Notes under the pieces: model-generated
Seen by the model: the letters and a program-made list of their open reading frames with translations, nothing else
Database searches by the model: none
What the model was told of the DNA's origin: nothing
Shown: positions 1 through 10,680 of the stretch, piece by piece
Layout of the letters: every line of letters begins with the position of its first letter
How positions within the stretch are numbered: the stretch's first letter is position 1
Position numbers and translations under genes: made by a program
Assembly: GCA_009469675.1 (NCBI GenBank)
Contig: SSSZ01000104.1
Coordinates: 1-49,895, forward strand
Source: Azonexaceae bacterium
GTDB lineage: Bacteria; Pseudomonadota; Gammaproteobacteria; Burkholderiales; Rhodocyclaceae
Reading direction: 5' to 3'
Length of the DNA: 49,895 nt

Positions 1-386
1 CGGGAAAAGGCCGGCGACCCGTCGATCCAGGCGAGCACTTCGGCCTTGGGGACGAACAGCAGACTGGCCCGGGTCAGCGCACGCAATTCGTAGACCGCCT
101 CGGTGTCGCAGAGGACGCTCTCGACCCCGAGGCAATCGCCGGCCTTGGCGACCCGAACCATGTGCTCAACCCCCTGGCGGTTGCTGAGTATCATCTCCAG
201 GGTGCCGTGGATGACCACGAACATGCCGCCCGGCCGGCTTTCCTTGCGCAACACCACCTCCCCCGGAGCGAACGCGCGATGCAGATCGGGCCGGTCGATG
301 ACGGCGCGAAAAAGATCCTGGCCGAGCAAGCCGGCAACAATACCGTGGGCATCGAGGGCGCTGAATTCGCTTGCGGAAAGCGTCAT
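1..386 (-). CDS. Crp/Fnr-type cyclic nucleotide-binding domain protein (partial)
   Basis: This minus-strand reading frame starts at an ATG at 386 and runs off the left edge, so only about 128 N-terminal residues are visible. The translation has the jelly-roll pattern of a cNMP-binding domain: a hydrophobic start, then FAPGEVVLRKES, GGMFVVIHGTLEMIL, and AKAGDCLGVESVLCDTEAVY followed by LRALTRASLLFVPKAEVL. These match the beta-roll and the phosphate-binding-cassette region of Crp/Fnr regulators. Whether a DNA-binding helix-turn-helix follows cannot be seen, so it could be a transcription factor or a stand-alone sensor domain. It diverges from the SRPBCC gene at 512. No convincing Shine-Dalgarno is visible. 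Confidence 0.75.
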   Translation of the reverse strand, partial: MTLSASEFSALDAHGIVAGLLGQDLFRAVIDRPDLHRAFAPGEVVLRKESRPGGMFVVIHGTLEMILSNRQGVEHMVRVAKAGDCLGVESVLCDTEAVYELRALTRASLLFVPKAEVLAWIDGSPAFS

Positions 387-511
387 TGGGCCGTTCCCAA
401 GTTCGAGAAGAGGGCAAGATAGCAGGTTGCCATTGGTCGACCTATACTCCTAAATGACTACGTCTTATGCTGGGTCAGAAGCCGGTCAGCCTCCCCCGGT
501 AGATTGATGAA

Positions 512-1084
512 ATGAATCGACGCCTTTTCTGCCTGTACATCCTGTCCTCCCTGTCGGCCGGGGCCTTGGGCGCCGCTCCGCCGACGCTGACCAAGGACGA
601 GGTCGAGGTCAGCTACGAAAACGGGATGTACACCGGCCGTTTCAGCTTTTTCGTTCCGGTGCCCCAGGCGGTGGCCTGGGAGGTTCTCATCGATTTCGAC
701 CGGATGGCGGCTTTTGTTCCCAATCTGGAAAGCAGCCGCATTCTGACCCGGGACGACACAGCCATCGTCTTTGCGCAAAAAGGCAAGATCAGCTATGGCA
801 TTTTCACCTTCGCCTTCGAGTCGGAAAGGCGGGTCGAGCTGCATCCCAAGGAAGGCCTGCTGCTCGCCAAGGCGCTTTCCGGAAGCGCCAAGCACATGGC
901 GAGCGAAATGCGCGTCGCGGCGGAAGGCGCGGGAACCCGCCTGGCCTACCGCGTCGAGATGATCCCCGGCCGCTGGTATCCGAGCAGTTTCGGCATCAGC
1001 GGCATGCGCCACGAGATTGCCGAGCAGTTCACTGCCCTGGCCGGCGAAATGCTGCGCCGGGCCGAAAGCCGGGCCGGCCGCTGA
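512..1084 (+). CDS. Exported SRPBCC (polyketide cyclase/START-like) protein
   Basis: A 190-residue protein. Residues 1-20 look like a cleavable signal peptide (MNRRLFCLYILSSLSAGALG followed by AAPP), which places it in the periplasm. The rest fits the SRPBCC helix-grip fold: PVPQAVAWEVLIDFDRMAAFVPNL is the typical first helix and strand, FESERRVELHPKEGLLL the middle strands, and a long C-terminal helix (ISGMRHEIAEQFTALAGEML) closes the cavity. The family binds hydrophobic ligands, but no substrate can be inferred. It stands alone on the plus strand and is convergent with purA, with 48 bases between the stop codons. The exported version of this fold is less common than the cytosolic one. Confidence 0.75.
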   Translation: MNRRLFCLYILSSLSAGALGAAPPTLTKDEVEVSYENGMYTGRFSFFVPVPQAVAWEVLIDFDRMAAFVPNLESSRILTRDDTAIVFAQKGKISYGIFTFAFESERRVELHPKEGLLLAKALSGSAKHMASEMRVAAEGAGTRLAYRVEMIPGRWYPSSFGISGMRHEIAEQFTALAGEMLRRAESRAGR

Positions 1085-1132
1085 CCGGTCGTCCCGGACC
1101 GGGGCCGTTGCGGCAGCCCCGGGCCGCCATGC

Positions 1133-2440
<1,308 letters not shown>

Positions 2441-2448
2441 GTTGTGCC

Positions 2449-3603
2449 TCAGTCTTCGTTGATTGCTTCGATAATCCAGTGTTCGCCGACCTTGACCAGC
2501 TTGCGGTCGCAGCGCGGCCCCTCGCAAGCGGCTTCGCCGGGCAGGAGTGCGACGACCACTTCGCCCTGGTCGCGTAGCGTCGCGATGCGGACGGCCAGCG
2601 TTGGGTCATGGTCGGCCCGGGGCGCGAGGATAGCCCCCGGCACCTCGTCGGTCGCCGCCAGGCGGACGGCCTCCCGCAGATCGAGGGAAAAACCCGTGGC
2701 CGGCCGGGCCCGCCCGAAGGCCTTGCCGGCGCCGTCGTAGCGCCCGCCCAGGGCGAGGGCCGCGGGATAATCCGGGCAGTAGGCGGCAAACACCACACCG
2801 TTGTGGTAGTGGTAGCCCCGGAGGTCGGAAAGGTCGATCGAGATGGGTAATTCGGGCGCCCCGGCGACCAGGTGGCGCAGGCCCTCGAGGGCGGCGGCGA
2901 TGGCCGGCAGCGGCGGCAGGTCGCGGGCGGCCCGGTCGAGCACCTCGGCATCGCCGTAGAGCGCCGGCAGGCGGAGCAAGGCGCTGCGATAAGGTTCGGC
3001 CACGGCGGCGCAGGCTTCGGTGAGGCCGGGAACGTCCTTGGCCTGGAGGAGATCGAGGAGGTTTTCCTCGGCCTCGGCGGGCAGCCCGGCCGCCTCGGCC
3101 AGGGCGCGGAAGATGCCGACATGGCCGAGGTCGATACGGCTGGCGGGAACCTTGATGGCCGCCAGGGCCGAAGCCATCAGGCGGACGATCTCGAGGTCGG
3201 CGGCGATGCCGCCGTAGCCGTAGAGTTCGGCCCCGACCTGCAGCGGTTCCCGGCTGGCCGAGATGGTGGCCGGCAGGGTGTGGAGGACGCTGTCGCAGTA
3301 ACACAGGCGGGTGACGCCCTGGTGGTTGAGCAGGTGGGCGTCGATGCGGGCGGTCTGCGGCGTGATGTCGGCGCGAACCCCCATGGTGCGGCCGGAAAGC
3401 TGGTCCACCAGTTTGAAGGTGCGCAGCTTCAAGTCCTGGCCGGCGCCGGTCAGGAGCGAGTCCAGGTATTCCAGCATGGGCGGAATGACCAGCTCGTAGC
3501 CGCGTACCTTGCAGTGGTCGAGGAGCAAACGGCGCGCCGCCTCGATGCGGGCCGCCTCGGCGGGCAGCGCGTCGGCGATGTATTCGGGAAGGAGCCAGTT
3601 CAT
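2449..3603 (-). CDS. hisZ: ATP phosphoribosyltransferase regulatory subunit HisZ
   Basis: HisZ is a class II aminoacyl-tRNA-synthetase-like protein without aminoacylation activity. It pairs with short-form HisG to give histidine feedback control of the first step of histidine synthesis. The 384-residue protein starts [20 protein letters not shown], and carries the HisZ hallmarks: a motif 2-like [39 protein letters not shown] and LALGGRYDG. The separately encoded hisS in this window rules out a true histidyl-tRNA synthetase. Its start overlaps the stop of the DUF2065 gene by 4 bases (ATGA), so translation is probably coupled. The hisG partner is not in the window. Confidence 0.93.
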   Translation of the reverse strand: MNWLLPEYIADALPAEAARIEAARRLLLDHCKVRGYELVIPPMLEYLDSLLTGAGQDLKLRTFKLVDQLSGRTMGVRADITPQTARIDAHLLNHQGVTRLCYCDSVLHTLPATISASREPLQVGAELYGYGGIAADLEIVRLMASALAAIKVPASRIDLGHVGIFRALAEAAGLPAEAEENLLDLLQAKDVPGLTEACAAVAEPYRSALLRLPALYGDAEVLDRAARDLPPLPAIAAALEGLRHLVAGAPELPISIDLSDLRGYHYHNGVVFAAYCPDYPAALALGGRYDGAGKAFGRARPATGFSLDLREAVRLAATDEVPGAILAPRADHDPTLAVRIATLRDQGEVVVALLPGEAACEGPRCDRKLVKVGEHWIIEAINED

Positions 3604-3785
3604 TGGAAGACGTTAAGCATGACGAGGCCGATCAGCATCGAGGTGAGCCCGATGAAGCGGATCTGCCCGTCCGACATCTGGGTGAGGCGGACAAAGGTTT
3701 CACGCCAGGCCTTGGGGGCGAGGAAGGGCATGATGCCCTCGAGCACCAGCATGAGGGCGAAGGCCAGCAACAGCGTGGAGGTCAT
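3600..3785 (-). CDS. DUF2065 small inner-membrane protein
   Basis: A 61-residue protein with two predicted membrane helices (about residues 3-21 and 43-60) around a short basic loop ([22 protein letters not shown]). This matches DUF2065 (YjeT-like), a small membrane protein that in many proteobacteria lies between hflC and purA or hisZ, as here. Function is unknown; linkage to hflKC suggests a membrane quality-control role but does not show one. It overlaps hflC by 4 bases on one side and hisZ by 4 bases on the other, so three genes are chained by ATGA junctions. Confidence 0.88.
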   Translation of the reverse strand: MTSTLLLAFALMLVLEGIMPFLAPKAWRETFVRLTQMSDGQIRFIGLTSMLIGLVMLNVFQ

Positions 3786-4678
3786 TTGCGCTTGCCGTCA
3801 CTCTCGCCACCCCGGCCCATGTTCTTCATGTACCTGAAGAAGTCGGAATTCGGCTCGACCACGAGGACGTCGTTCTTGTTGCGGAAGCTGTTGCGATAGG
3901 CCTCCAGACTGCGGTAGAAGGCGTAGAACTCGGGACTCGGCCCCATGGCCTGGGAATAGATGGCTGCCGCCTTGGCATCGCCCTCGCCCTTGGTCTTCTG
4001 GGCGTCGCGGTAGGCCTCGGCGACGATGATCTCGCGCTGGCGGTCGGCATCGGCACGAATCTTCTCGGCCTCGGCGGCGCCCTGGGACCGCAGCTCATTG
4101 GCCACCCGCTTGCGCTCGGCCTCCATGCGGCGATACACCGCCTCGCTGACTTCGGTGGGCAACTCGACGCGCTTGAGGCGGACATCGACGATCTGCACGC
4201 CGATCTTGCGGGCGTCGGCATCGGCCTTGACCCGCATGTCTTCCATGATCTTGTCGCGTTCGCCGGACACCACGTCGTGCACGGTGCGCTTGCCGAATTC
4301 CTCGCGCAGGCCGGCATTGACCGTCTGGTTCAGGCGGGTCTTGGCGCGGGATTCGTCGCCGCCCACCGAAATGTAGTAGAGCTTGGGATCGACGATGCGC
4401 CACTTGATGTAGGAATCGACCAGGACGTTCTTCTTCTCGGAGGTGATGAAACGTTCGGGCTCGTTGTTGTCCAGGGTGAGGATGCGTTTTTCGAAATAAC
4501 GCACGTTCTGGATCATCGGGAACTTGAAGTTCAGGCCCGGCTCGGTAATCACGTTCTTGACCTCGCCGAGCTGGAAAACCAGGGCGAACTGGCGCTGATC
4601 CACGGTGAAGATGGACATGGCGACGACCACCAACAGGGTGGCGACCACGAAGCCGGCAAAACTCAGGGGCGATCTCAT
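3782..4678 (-). CDS. hflC: HflC, SPFH/band-7 modulator of FtsH
   Basis: HflC forms with HflK a large inner-membrane SPFH assembly around the protease FtsH and limits its access to membrane substrates. The 298-residue protein has one N-terminal membrane anchor (about residues 7-27), the band-7 domain beginning QRQFALVFQLGEVKNVITEPGLNFK, and a long charged helix (AEKIRADADRQREIIVAEAY) ending in an FYAFYRSLEAYRNSF segment typical of HflC. The start overlaps the hflK stop by 4 bases (ATGA), so equal expression through coupling is likely. Confidence 0.95.
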   Translation of the reverse strand: MRSPLSFAGFVVATLLVVVAMSIFTVDQRQFALVFQLGEVKNVITEPGLNFKFPMIQNVRYFEKRILTLDNNEPERFITSEKKNVLVDSYIKWRIVDPKLYYISVGGDESRAKTRLNQTVNAGLREEFGKRTVHDVVSGERDKIMEDMRVKADADARKIGVQIVDVRLKRVELPTEVSEAVYRRMEAERKRVANELRSQGAAEAEKIRADADRQREIIVAEAYRDAQKTKGEGDAKAAAIYSQAMGPSPEFYAFYRSLEAYRNSFRNKNDVLVVEPNSDFFRYMKNMGRGGESDGKRK

Positions 4679-5982
4679 TGGCGGCCCTCCCGCTCGCGGC
4701 CGCGCAGGGTGTCGCGGTCCCGCGGGTTGGTGGAAGAATAGGCGCCGCTGCGGTCCACCGCCGGGGCCTTCTCGACCTGCGGCGGCGCTTCCGTCGGTAG
4801 GGGAACGGCCCGGGACTGCGACAGGGCGGGTTCGACCGGAACCGCCGACTGGGTGCCGACGACCCCGCCGGCGGCCTGCATTAGCTTGTCCAGCGGCAGG
4901 TAGAGCAGGTTCCCCTGCCCCTTGGCGTCGATCAGCACTTTGCTGGTGTTGGAGTAGACCTGCTGCATGGTTTCGAGGTAAAGCCGCTGGCGGGTCACTT
5001 CCGGCGCCTTGGCGTATTCGGTCTGCAATTGCTTGAAGCGCGAGGCGTCGCCCTCGGCGGTGGCGATCAGGCGCTGGCGGTAGCCGTTGGCTTCTTCGAT
5101 GAGCCGGGCGGCGGTGCCCTTGGCCTTGGGGATGACGTCGTTGGCGTAGGCCTGGCCTTCGTTCTTCTGGCGCTCCCGGTCCTGGCCCGCCTTGACGGCG
5201 TCGTCGAAGGCCGACTGCACTTGCTCCGGCGGCTGGGCGTTCTGCATGGTGACCTTGGAGATCAGGATGCCGCTCTTGTAGCGCTCGAGGATGTCCTGCA
5301 TCAGCTTGGAAGCCTGGGTGGCGATCTGTTCCCGGCCTTCGTAGAGGACGTAGTCCATCTTGCTCTTGCCGACGATCTCGCGCACCGCGGTTTCGGCGGC
5401 CCCGACCACGGCTTCGTCGGGATGGCGGTTGTTGAAGAGGTATTCGACGGGATCCTTGAGGATGTACTGGACGGCGAACTGGATATTGACGATGTTCTCA
5501 TCGTCGGTGAGCATCAAGGCCTCCTTCAAGACCTTATTGCGCTCGCTGCCGCGGTAGCCGATCTCGACGGTGCGCACGCCGGAAAGATTGACCAGTTCGT
5601 GGGACTGGATCGGGTACGGCAGGCGCCAGCGCAACCCGGGGTCGGTGGTTTCCTTGAAGCTGCCGAACTGCAGGACGATGCCGCGCTGGGACTGGTCGAC
5701 GATGTAGAAGCCGGAAGCCAGCCAGATGACCAGGATGAGGCCGGCCAAAAGGCCCAGGCCGCCGCCCAGGAAACGCGGATTGAAGTCGATCTGCGGCATC
5801 TTGGGACCGTCGCCGCCGTTGCCGCCCCCGCCCCTCTTGCCGAACAGGCCGGAGAGACGGCGGTTGAAGTCGCGCCACAGTTCCTCCAGATCGGGAGGCC
5901 CCTGGTTGGGGCGCTTGGGGCCGCCGGAATCGCCGCCGTCGTTGCCGCCCCGGTTGCCCCATTGGGGATCGTTGAGCGACAT
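4675..5982 (-). CDS. hflK: HflK, SPFH/band-7 modulator of FtsH
   Basis: HflK is the partner of HflC. The 435-residue protein begins with a Gly/Asp/Pro-rich cytoplasmic segment (MSLNDPQWGNRGGNDGG), then a membrane helix at about residues 74-94, and the band-7 domain from QSQRGIVLQFGSFKETTDPG. A coiled region and a proline-rich tail follow. The open frame extends 66 codons further upstream, overlapping the end of hflX, but the ATG at 5982 gives the canonical HflK N-terminus; a second ATG at 6006 is possible. It follows hflX with a 46-base gap. The glycine-rich N-terminus is usual for the family. Confidence 0.95.
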   Translation of the reverse strand: MSLNDPQWGNRGGNDGGDSGGPKRPNQGPPDLEELWRDFNRRLSGLFGKRGGGGNGGDGPKMPQIDFNPRFLGGGLGLLAGLILVIWLASGFYIVDQSQRGIVLQFGSFKETTDPGLRWRLPYPIQSHELVNLSGVRTVEIGYRGSERNKVLKEALMLTDDENIVNIQFAVQYILKDPVEYLFNNRHPDEAVVGAAETAVREIVGKSKMDYVLYEGREQIATQASKLMQDILERYKSGILISKVTMQNAQPPEQVQSAFDDAVKAGQDRERQKNEGQAYANDVIPKAKGTAARLIEEANGYRQRLIATAEGDASRFKQLQTEYAKAPEVTRQRLYLETMQQVYSNTSKVLIDAKGQGNLLYLPLDKLMQAAGGVVGTQSAVPVEPALSQSRAVPLPTEAPPQVEKAPAVDRSGAYSSTNPRDRDTLRGREREGRQ

Positions 5983-6028
5983 GAGTATGCCGAGTGTTGG
6001 AATCATGGAGATGGTGGTTGCTCTAGGG

Positions 6029-7177
6029 TTATCCGTGCAGTTCAGCGGTTTCTTCGGCGGCTGCCAGGGCCGCCTGACGGGCGTCGGTCTTGTCTCGGGC
6101 GTATTCGGCCAGCGCCCCGCGCAGCAGTTCCAGGCCTTCACCTGACCGGGCACTGACGCGGACGCGGCGGATTTTACCATACTCGTCGCGCTCGACTCCC
6201 GGCCCGGCGTCGGTCAAGTCGATCTTGTTCCAGACGAGCATTTGCGGCACCGTCTCGGCGCCGATTTCGGCCAGTACCTTGTTGACCTCGGCCATCTGCT
6301 CGTCGCGGGCGTGGTTGGCGCTATCCACCACGTGCAGCAGGAGGTCGGCCTGGGCTGTGGCTTCCAGGGTGGCGTGAAAAGCCGCCACCAGGGAATGGGG
6401 CAGGTCGCGGATGAAGCCGACGGTGTCGGAAATGACGATGTTGCCGGCCCCCTCGACCCAGAGCTTGCGCGAGGTGGTGTCGAGGGTGGCGAACAACTGG
6501 TCGGCGGCGTAGACACCGGCCTTGGTCAGGGCGTTGAAGAGGGTCGATTTGCCGGCGTTGGTATAGCCCACCAGGGAAACGTTGAGCACCTCGCCGCGCC
6601 CCCGCGCCTTGCGCTGCACGCCCCGCTGGCGGGACAGCCGGTCGAGGCGCTCCTTCAAGGTCTTGACTCGGTTGCCGAGGAGCCGGCGATCGGTTTCCAA
6701 CTGCTTTTCCCCGGGGCCGCGCAGGCCGATGCCGCCGCGCTGCCGCTCCAGGTGGGTCCAGCCCCGGACCAGCCGGGTGGAAAGATGCTCGAGTTGGGCC
6801 AGTTCGACCTGCAGCTTGCCCTCGGCGCTCTGGGCGCGCAGGGCGAAAATATCGAGGATCAGGCTGGTGCGATCGATCACCCGGCATTTGAGTTCCCGTT
6901 CCAGGTTCCGTTCCTGGGCCGGCGACAGCTCATGGTTGACGATCACCAGATCGGCCTCCGCAGCAGCCAGGGTGGCGGCGATTTCTTGCACCTTGCCTTT
7001 GCCGGCGAAGGTCTTGGGATCGGGGCTGTGGCGCCGCCCGCCGACCTCGGCGCAGACCAGGCCGCCGGCCGATTCGGCAAGCAGCCGGACCTCTTCCAAC
7101 TGGTCGTCGAAATCGCGCTGGCCGAGGTCGAGCTGAACGACCACCGCACGTTCACCGGCGGCGGGTCGTTCAAGCAT
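6029..7177 (-). CDS. hflX: Ribosome-associated GTPase HflX
   Basis: HflX is an Obg-HflX-class GTPase that binds the 50S subunit and splits stalled or heat-damaged ribosomes. The 382-residue protein has the N-terminal nucleotide-binding subdomain (residues 1-110), the linker signature GGIGLRGPGEKQLETDRR at 148-165, a coiled region, and the G domain with P-loop GYTNAGKST (204-212), a DTVGFIRDLPHSLVAAF switch II and an NKID specificity motif. It ends just after the G domain, so the C-terminal domain is short. It sits between hfq and hflK as in E. coli. The 60-base gap to hfq suggests co-transcription. Confidence 0.95.
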   Translation of the reverse strand: MLERPAAGERAVVVQLDLGQRDFDDQLEEVRLLAESAGGLVCAEVGGRRHSPDPKTFAGKGKVQEIAATLAAAEADLVIVNHELSPAQERNLERELKCRVIDRTSLILDIFALRAQSAEGKLQVELAQLEHLSTRLVRGWTHLERQRGGIGLRGPGEKQLETDRRLLGNRVKTLKERLDRLSRQRGVQRKARGRGEVLNVSLVGYTNAGKSTLFNALTKAGVYAADQLFATLDTTSRKLWVEGAGNIVISDTVGFIRDLPHSLVAAFHATLEATAQADLLLHVVDSANHARDEQMAEVNKVLAEIGAETVPQMLVWNKIDLTDAGPGVERDEYGKIRRVRVSARSGEGLELLRGALAEYARDKTDARQAALAAAEETAELHG

Positions 7178-7237
7178 GGGGGCGTCGACTGGGCAAATTC
7201 AGGCCGGCCATCGCTGGCAGGCCGAAGGAAACGAGGC

Positions 7238-7474
7238 TTATTCGGCCGCCTGTTCCTGCTGGATATTGACCGGACGGGCCGGCACGACAGTCGAGATGGC
7301 GTGTTTGTAGACCATCTGAGTCACGGTGTTCTTGAGAAGAACGACGTACTGGTCGAAGGATTCGACCTGACCCTGCAACTTGATGCCATTGACAAGGTAG
7401 ATCGAAACCGGGACATGCTCGCGGCGCAGCGCGTTGAGGAACGGGTCTTGTAGCAGTTGCCCTTTATTGCTCAT
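7238..7474 (-). CDS. hfq: RNA chaperone Hfq
   Basis: Hfq forms a hexameric ring that pairs small RNAs with mRNAs. The 78-residue protein has the Sm1 motif ([24 protein letters not shown] in two overlapping parts) and the Sm2 motif with YKHAIST, whose Lys-His contacts uridines on the proximal face. The C-terminal tail is very short ([14 protein letters not shown]), as in other Betaproteobacteria, compared with the long tail of E. coli Hfq. The gene has its own promoter-like sequence upstream, described separately, and is followed by hflX. Confidence 0.97.
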   Translation of the reverse strand: MSNKGQLLQDPFLNALRREHVPVSIYLVNGIKLQGQVESFDQYVVLLKNTVTQMVYKHAISTVVPARPVNIQQEQAAE

Positions 7475-7476
7475 GG

Positions 7477-7489
7477 TGTGGACTCCACA
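7477..7489 (-). promoter_or_regulatory. Hairpin over the hfq Shine-Dalgarno
   Basis: Read on the minus strand, TGTGG-AGT-CCACA is a perfect 5-bp inverted repeat with a 3-base loop, ending 2 bases before the hfq ATG. The GGAG ribosome-binding sequence lies inside it, partly in stem and partly in loop. Folding would partly hide the site. The hairpin is short, so its stability in the cell is uncertain. Confidence 0.45.
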
Positions 7490-7507
7490 TAGTTGTTATG
7501 AGACACA

Positions 7508-7536
7508 AATGTACCGAAATTCGGTACGGATGCCAA
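7508..7536 (-). promoter_or_regulatory. hfq sigma70-type promoter with palindrome in the spacer
   Basis: On the minus strand, a TTGGCA -35 box (7531-7536) is followed by exactly 17 bases and a TACATT -10 box (7508-7513), about 34 bases upstream of the hfq start. A palindrome with 8-bp perfect arms, GTACCGAA and TTCGGTAC around one central base (7511-7527), fills most of the spacer and touches the -10 box. That is where a repressor operator would sit. No regulator is identified. Confidence 0.55.
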
Positions 7537-7542
7537 AATAAT

Positions 7543-8874
7543 TTAGCGTTTTTCCCGATCGGCGAAGGGGTTCTTGCCGGCCACGAACTGGATACGCAGG
7601 GGCGTGCCCTGCAATTTGAACGCTTCCCGGAAGGTATGTTCCAGATACCGCTTGTAGCTGTCGGAGATATGGTCGACGGCGCTGCCGTGGATGACGATGA
7701 TCGGCGGGTTGGAGCCGCCCTGATGGGCGTAGCGCGGCTTGGGCCGGAAGAGTCCGTGGCGGGGCGGAGCCTGCTTGGCGACGGCGTCGGCCAGCACCCG
7801 GGCCAGCTTGGGGGTGGGCAGCTTGGCCATGGCGGCGGCGAAGGCGCCGTCCACCGACTTGAAAAGATTGTCGAGGCCGACGTTTTCCTTGGCGGATATA
7901 AAATGGAACTTGGCGAACTCAAGGAACTTGAGCTTGCGCTGCAGCACGGCCTTGGTCTGTTCCCGCACGTAGCGGTCGAGGCCGTCCCACTTGTTGATGG
8001 CCACCACCAGGGCGCGGCCCGATTCGACGATGAAGTCGGCGATGTGGGCGTCCTGGTCGGAAACGTCGGCCTGGGCATCGACCATGAGGATGACCACGTG
8101 GGCGTCCTCGATGGCCTGCAGGGTCTTGACCACGGAAAATTTCTCGATGGCCTCGAAGACCTTGCCCCGGCGGCGCATGCCGGCCGTATCGACGAGCACG
8201 TACTGGCGGCCGTTGCGCTCGAAATCGACGGCGATGGAATCGCGGGTGGTGCCCGGGGCGTCGAAGGCGATGACCCGCTCTTCGCCGAGCAGCGAGTTGA
8301 TGAGGGTCGATTTACCGACGTTGGGCCGGCCGACGATGGCCACCCGCACCGCCTCGGACTTGCCTTCTTCTTCCTGCGGCTCGGGAAAGGTGTCGAGGGC
8401 CAGTTCGACCAGGCCGCGCACCCCTTCGCCGTGGGAAGCCGAAATGGCGTGGGGATCGCCCAGGCCGAGCTCGTGGAATTCGGCCTCGACCATGCCCCGG
8501 TTGAGCCCCTCGGTCTTGTTCACCGCAACGAAGACCGGCCGGTTGAGGCAGCGCAGCTTGTTGGCGATCTCCTTGTCGTGGGGAGTGACGCCGCTGCGGC
8601 CGTCCACCACGAAGACGACGGCGTCGGCCTCGGCGATAGCCTGCTCGGTCTGGCGCGCCATTTCGTGCAGGATGCCGTCCTTGACGAGGGGTTCGAAGCC
8701 CCCCGTATCGACCACCAGATAGGGCTTGCCGCCGAGTTTGCCGTGGCCGTAGTGGCGGTCGCGGGTCAGCCCCGGCAGGTCGGCGACGATGGCGTCCCGC
8801 GACTTGGTGAGGCGGTTGAAGAGGGTCGATTTGCCGACGTTGGGCCGGCCGACCAGTACCAGGGTGGGTTTCAT
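7543..8874 (-). CDS. der: Ribosome biogenesis GTPase Der (EngA)
   Basis: Der is an essential double-G-domain GTPase needed for 50S subunit maturation. The 443-residue protein has two complete GTPase domains: the first with GRPNVGKST (9-17), DTGGFE and NKTE, the second with a second GRPNVGKST near residue 182, [10 protein letters not shown] and NKWD. A C-terminal KH-like domain ([18 protein letters not shown], then IIVIHGSA) follows. The length is normal. Its start overlaps the bamB stop by 4 bases. Confidence 0.97.
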   Translation of the reverse strand: MKPTLVLVGRPNVGKSTLFNRLTKSRDAIVADLPGLTRDRHYGHGKLGGKPYLVVDTGGFEPLVKDGILHEMARQTEQAIAEADAVVFVVDGRSGVTPHDKEIANKLRCLNRPVFVAVNKTEGLNRGMVEAEFHELGLGDPHAISASHGEGVRGLVELALDTFPEPQEEEGKSEAVRVAIVGRPNVGKSTLINSLLGEERVIAFDAPGTTRDSIAVDFERNGRQYVLVDTAGMRRRGKVFEAIEKFSVVKTLQAIEDAHVVILMVDAQADVSDQDAHIADFIVESGRALVVAINKWDGLDRYVREQTKAVLQRKLKFLEFAKFHFISAKENVGLDNLFKSVDGAFAAAMAKLPTPKLARVLADAVAKQAPPRHGLFRPKPRYAHQGGSNPPIIVIHGSAVDHISDSYKRYLEHTFREAFKLQGTPLRIQFVAGKNPFADREKR

Positions 8875-10031
8875 TGGGCGTCGATGGCCGTGACGTTGCC
8901 GCCGCTGGTCTGGATCAGGAAGTTCGCCCCGATCATCTGGGGCGGCGCCGCCACCGGCGTGCCGTCGGTGTTGAAGCGGGCGGCGAAGGCGCCGTCGTCG
9001 CGGTTGAGGAAATGGACGACGCCCTTGACATCGGCCACGGCCACCAGACCGCGCCGGACGACCGGCGCCGAGACGCGGCGGTTGAGGAGCTTATCCTGCT
9101 TCCAGACGCTGCTGCCGGTGCCGCGGTCGAGGGCATGGACCGCCCCCTTGTCGTCGGTGACGAAGAGATAGCGTCCATCCATGGCGAGGCCCGCGGCGGC
9201 GGAGAAATCCCGCGCCCAGATGAGGTTGCCGCCCTGCCCCAGGTCGAAACAGGCGATCCGGCCCTGGAAGGCGACGGCGCAGACCTGGCGGCCGTCGATC
9301 ACGGGGGGAGCGACGATGTCGGCGACGCGGTCGAGTTCGGTGGCGCCCTTGGGCAGGGCGACGGTGCCTTCCCAGACGGGCGCCCCGTTCTGCACCGCCA
9401 GGGCGACCAGCTTGCCGCCGGGGAAGCCGACGAAGATGTACTTGTCGGCGATGACCGGCGGCGCCACCGAACGCAGCGACAGCGACGGCGTCGACCGCTG
9501 GTAGACCCATTTGCGCTTGCCGTCGGCGCCATCAAGGAGGTAAACCCGGTTGTCGCCGCTGCGCACCGCCACGCCATCGTCGCCCACCGCCGGGGCGGCC
9601 AGCACTTCGGAAGAAACCTTGGCCTGCCAGAGTAGCTTGCCGTCGGCGGCGGAAAACGCCAGGACGTCGCCCTTGGGCGTGCCCACCACGACCAGGCGCC
9701 CGTCGCTGCCGACGCCGCCGGAAAGCGGCTGGCCGGCGTTGATGCGCCAGCTGGTGGCGCCGTTGTCGATCTTGGCGATCACCCCGTCGCCCCCGGCCAC
9801 GTAGGCGGCGCTCCCCACCACGGCGGGAACGAGAACGTAGTTGCCGGCCTTGCCGACGCTCACCGACCAGGCCTGACGGACCTCGGCGGTGGCCTTGATG
9901 GGGGACAGTTCGGCGATCTTGGGGCCGGAACTAGCAAAGGGATTGATCGCGCTCAGGCCGTCGGAAATGGTCGAACATCCCGCCAGGGCCAGGGTGGCGG
10001 CGGTCAGGCCGAGGAGGAGCCGCTGCTTCAC
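8871..10031 (-). CDS. bamB: Outer-membrane assembly lipoprotein BamB
   Basis: BamB is the beta-propeller lipoprotein of the BAM complex that inserts outer-membrane proteins. The 386-residue protein starts [20 protein letters not shown], a lipoprotein signal with lipobox LAGC, so Cys19 would be acylated. PQQ-type propeller repeats follow (for example [40 protein letters not shown]), each with the G-x-x-x-W pattern. It sits between yfgM and der, the classical arrangement, and overlaps both by 4 bases. Confidence 0.95.
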   Translation of the reverse strand: MKQRLLLGLTAATLALAGCSTISDGLSAINPFASSGPKIAELSPIKATAEVRQAWSVSVGKAGNYVLVPAVVGSAAYVAGGDGVIAKIDNGATSWRINAGQPLSGGVGSDGRLVVVGTPKGDVLAFSAADGKLLWQAKVSSEVLAAPAVGDDGVAVRSGDNRVYLLDGADGKRKWVYQRSTPSLSLRSVAPPVIADKYIFVGFPGGKLVALAVQNGAPVWEGTVALPKGATELDRVADIVAPPVIDGRQVCAVAFQGRIACFDLGQGGNLIWARDFSAAAGLAMDGRYLFVTDDKGAVHALDRGTGSSVWKQDKLLNRRVSAPVVRRGLVAVADVKGVVHFLNRDDGAFAARFNTDGTPVAAPPQMIGANFLIQTSGGNVTAIDAQ

Positions 10032-10675
10032 GCCGCTTCTCCGAGGCTGTCGAGCTTCTGCTGCAGCACGTCGCGGTAGGGATTGCGGCTGTCGCCCTTG
10101 GTTTCGAGCTTGGCCAGGGCGAGCTTGTAGGCCGCCTTGGCCTCGGCCTTCTTGCCCTGGACGGCGAGGATGTCGCCCTTCATTTCAGCGAAGCGGGAGT
10201 CGAAGGCGGCGGCGTGGGTGGCATCGGTCTGCTTGAGGGCCTCGTCGTAGGCTTTTTCGTCGAGGAGGACGGCCGCCAGGCGCAGGCGGGCGATGTCCTT
10301 CAACTCGTCCTTGCCGTTGTCGGCGGCCCAGGCGAGCTGGGCCTTGGCCGTCTTGAGATCGCCGGCCTCGAAACTCACCTTGGCCGCCAGCAGCGCCCCC
10401 AGGGGCGCGTAGGGCGTGCCGCCGAATTTTTCGGCCAGTTCGCCGGCGACGGTCTTGATGCGCTGCATGTCGCGCACCGCCACGGCCTGTTCGAGGACGC
10501 CGTAAATGCCGGCGGCTTGGGCCGCCTGGCTGCGCTGATACCAGTTCCAGCCCTGCCAGCCCACCACCCCGAGGGAAACCGCGACCACCAGGCCGGAGAC
10601 CAGGTTGCCGTACAGCTTCCACCAGGTTTTCAGGGAGTCGATCTGTTCCTGTTCTTCAAGATCCAAATGGGCCAT
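10028..10675 (-). CDS. yfgM: YfgM-like TPR membrane protein (ancillary SecYEG chaperone)
   Basis: A 215-residue protein with a short charged N-terminus (LDLEEQEQIDSLKTWWKLYG), one membrane helix at about residues 26-45, and a periplasmic helical domain of TPR-like repeats rich in alanine and lysine. This matches the YfgM/PF09976 family, which in E. coli associates with the Sec translocon and PpiD. The N-terminal LEEQEQIDxLKxWW pattern is the family signature. It lies between hisS and bamB, as in E. coli; the 5-base gap to hisS and 4-base overlap with bamB indicate one transcript. Confidence 0.9.
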   Translation of the reverse strand: MAHLDLEEQEQIDSLKTWWKLYGNLVSGLVVAVSLGVVGWQGWNWYQRSQAAQAAGIYGVLEQAVAVRDMQRIKTVAGELAEKFGGTPYAPLGALLAAKVSFEAGDLKTAKAQLAWAADNGKDELKDIARLRLAAVLLDEKAYDEALKQTDATHAAAFDSRFAEMKGDILAVQGKKAEAKAAYKLALAKLETKGDSRNPYRDVLQQKLDSLGEAA

Positions 10676-10680
10676 GGCTT

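Noticed and set aside
2449-3603. hisZ as a second histidyl-tRNA synthetase
   Set aside because: It lacks the complete class II catalytic motifs and is the shorter HisZ type; a true hisS is present at 10681.
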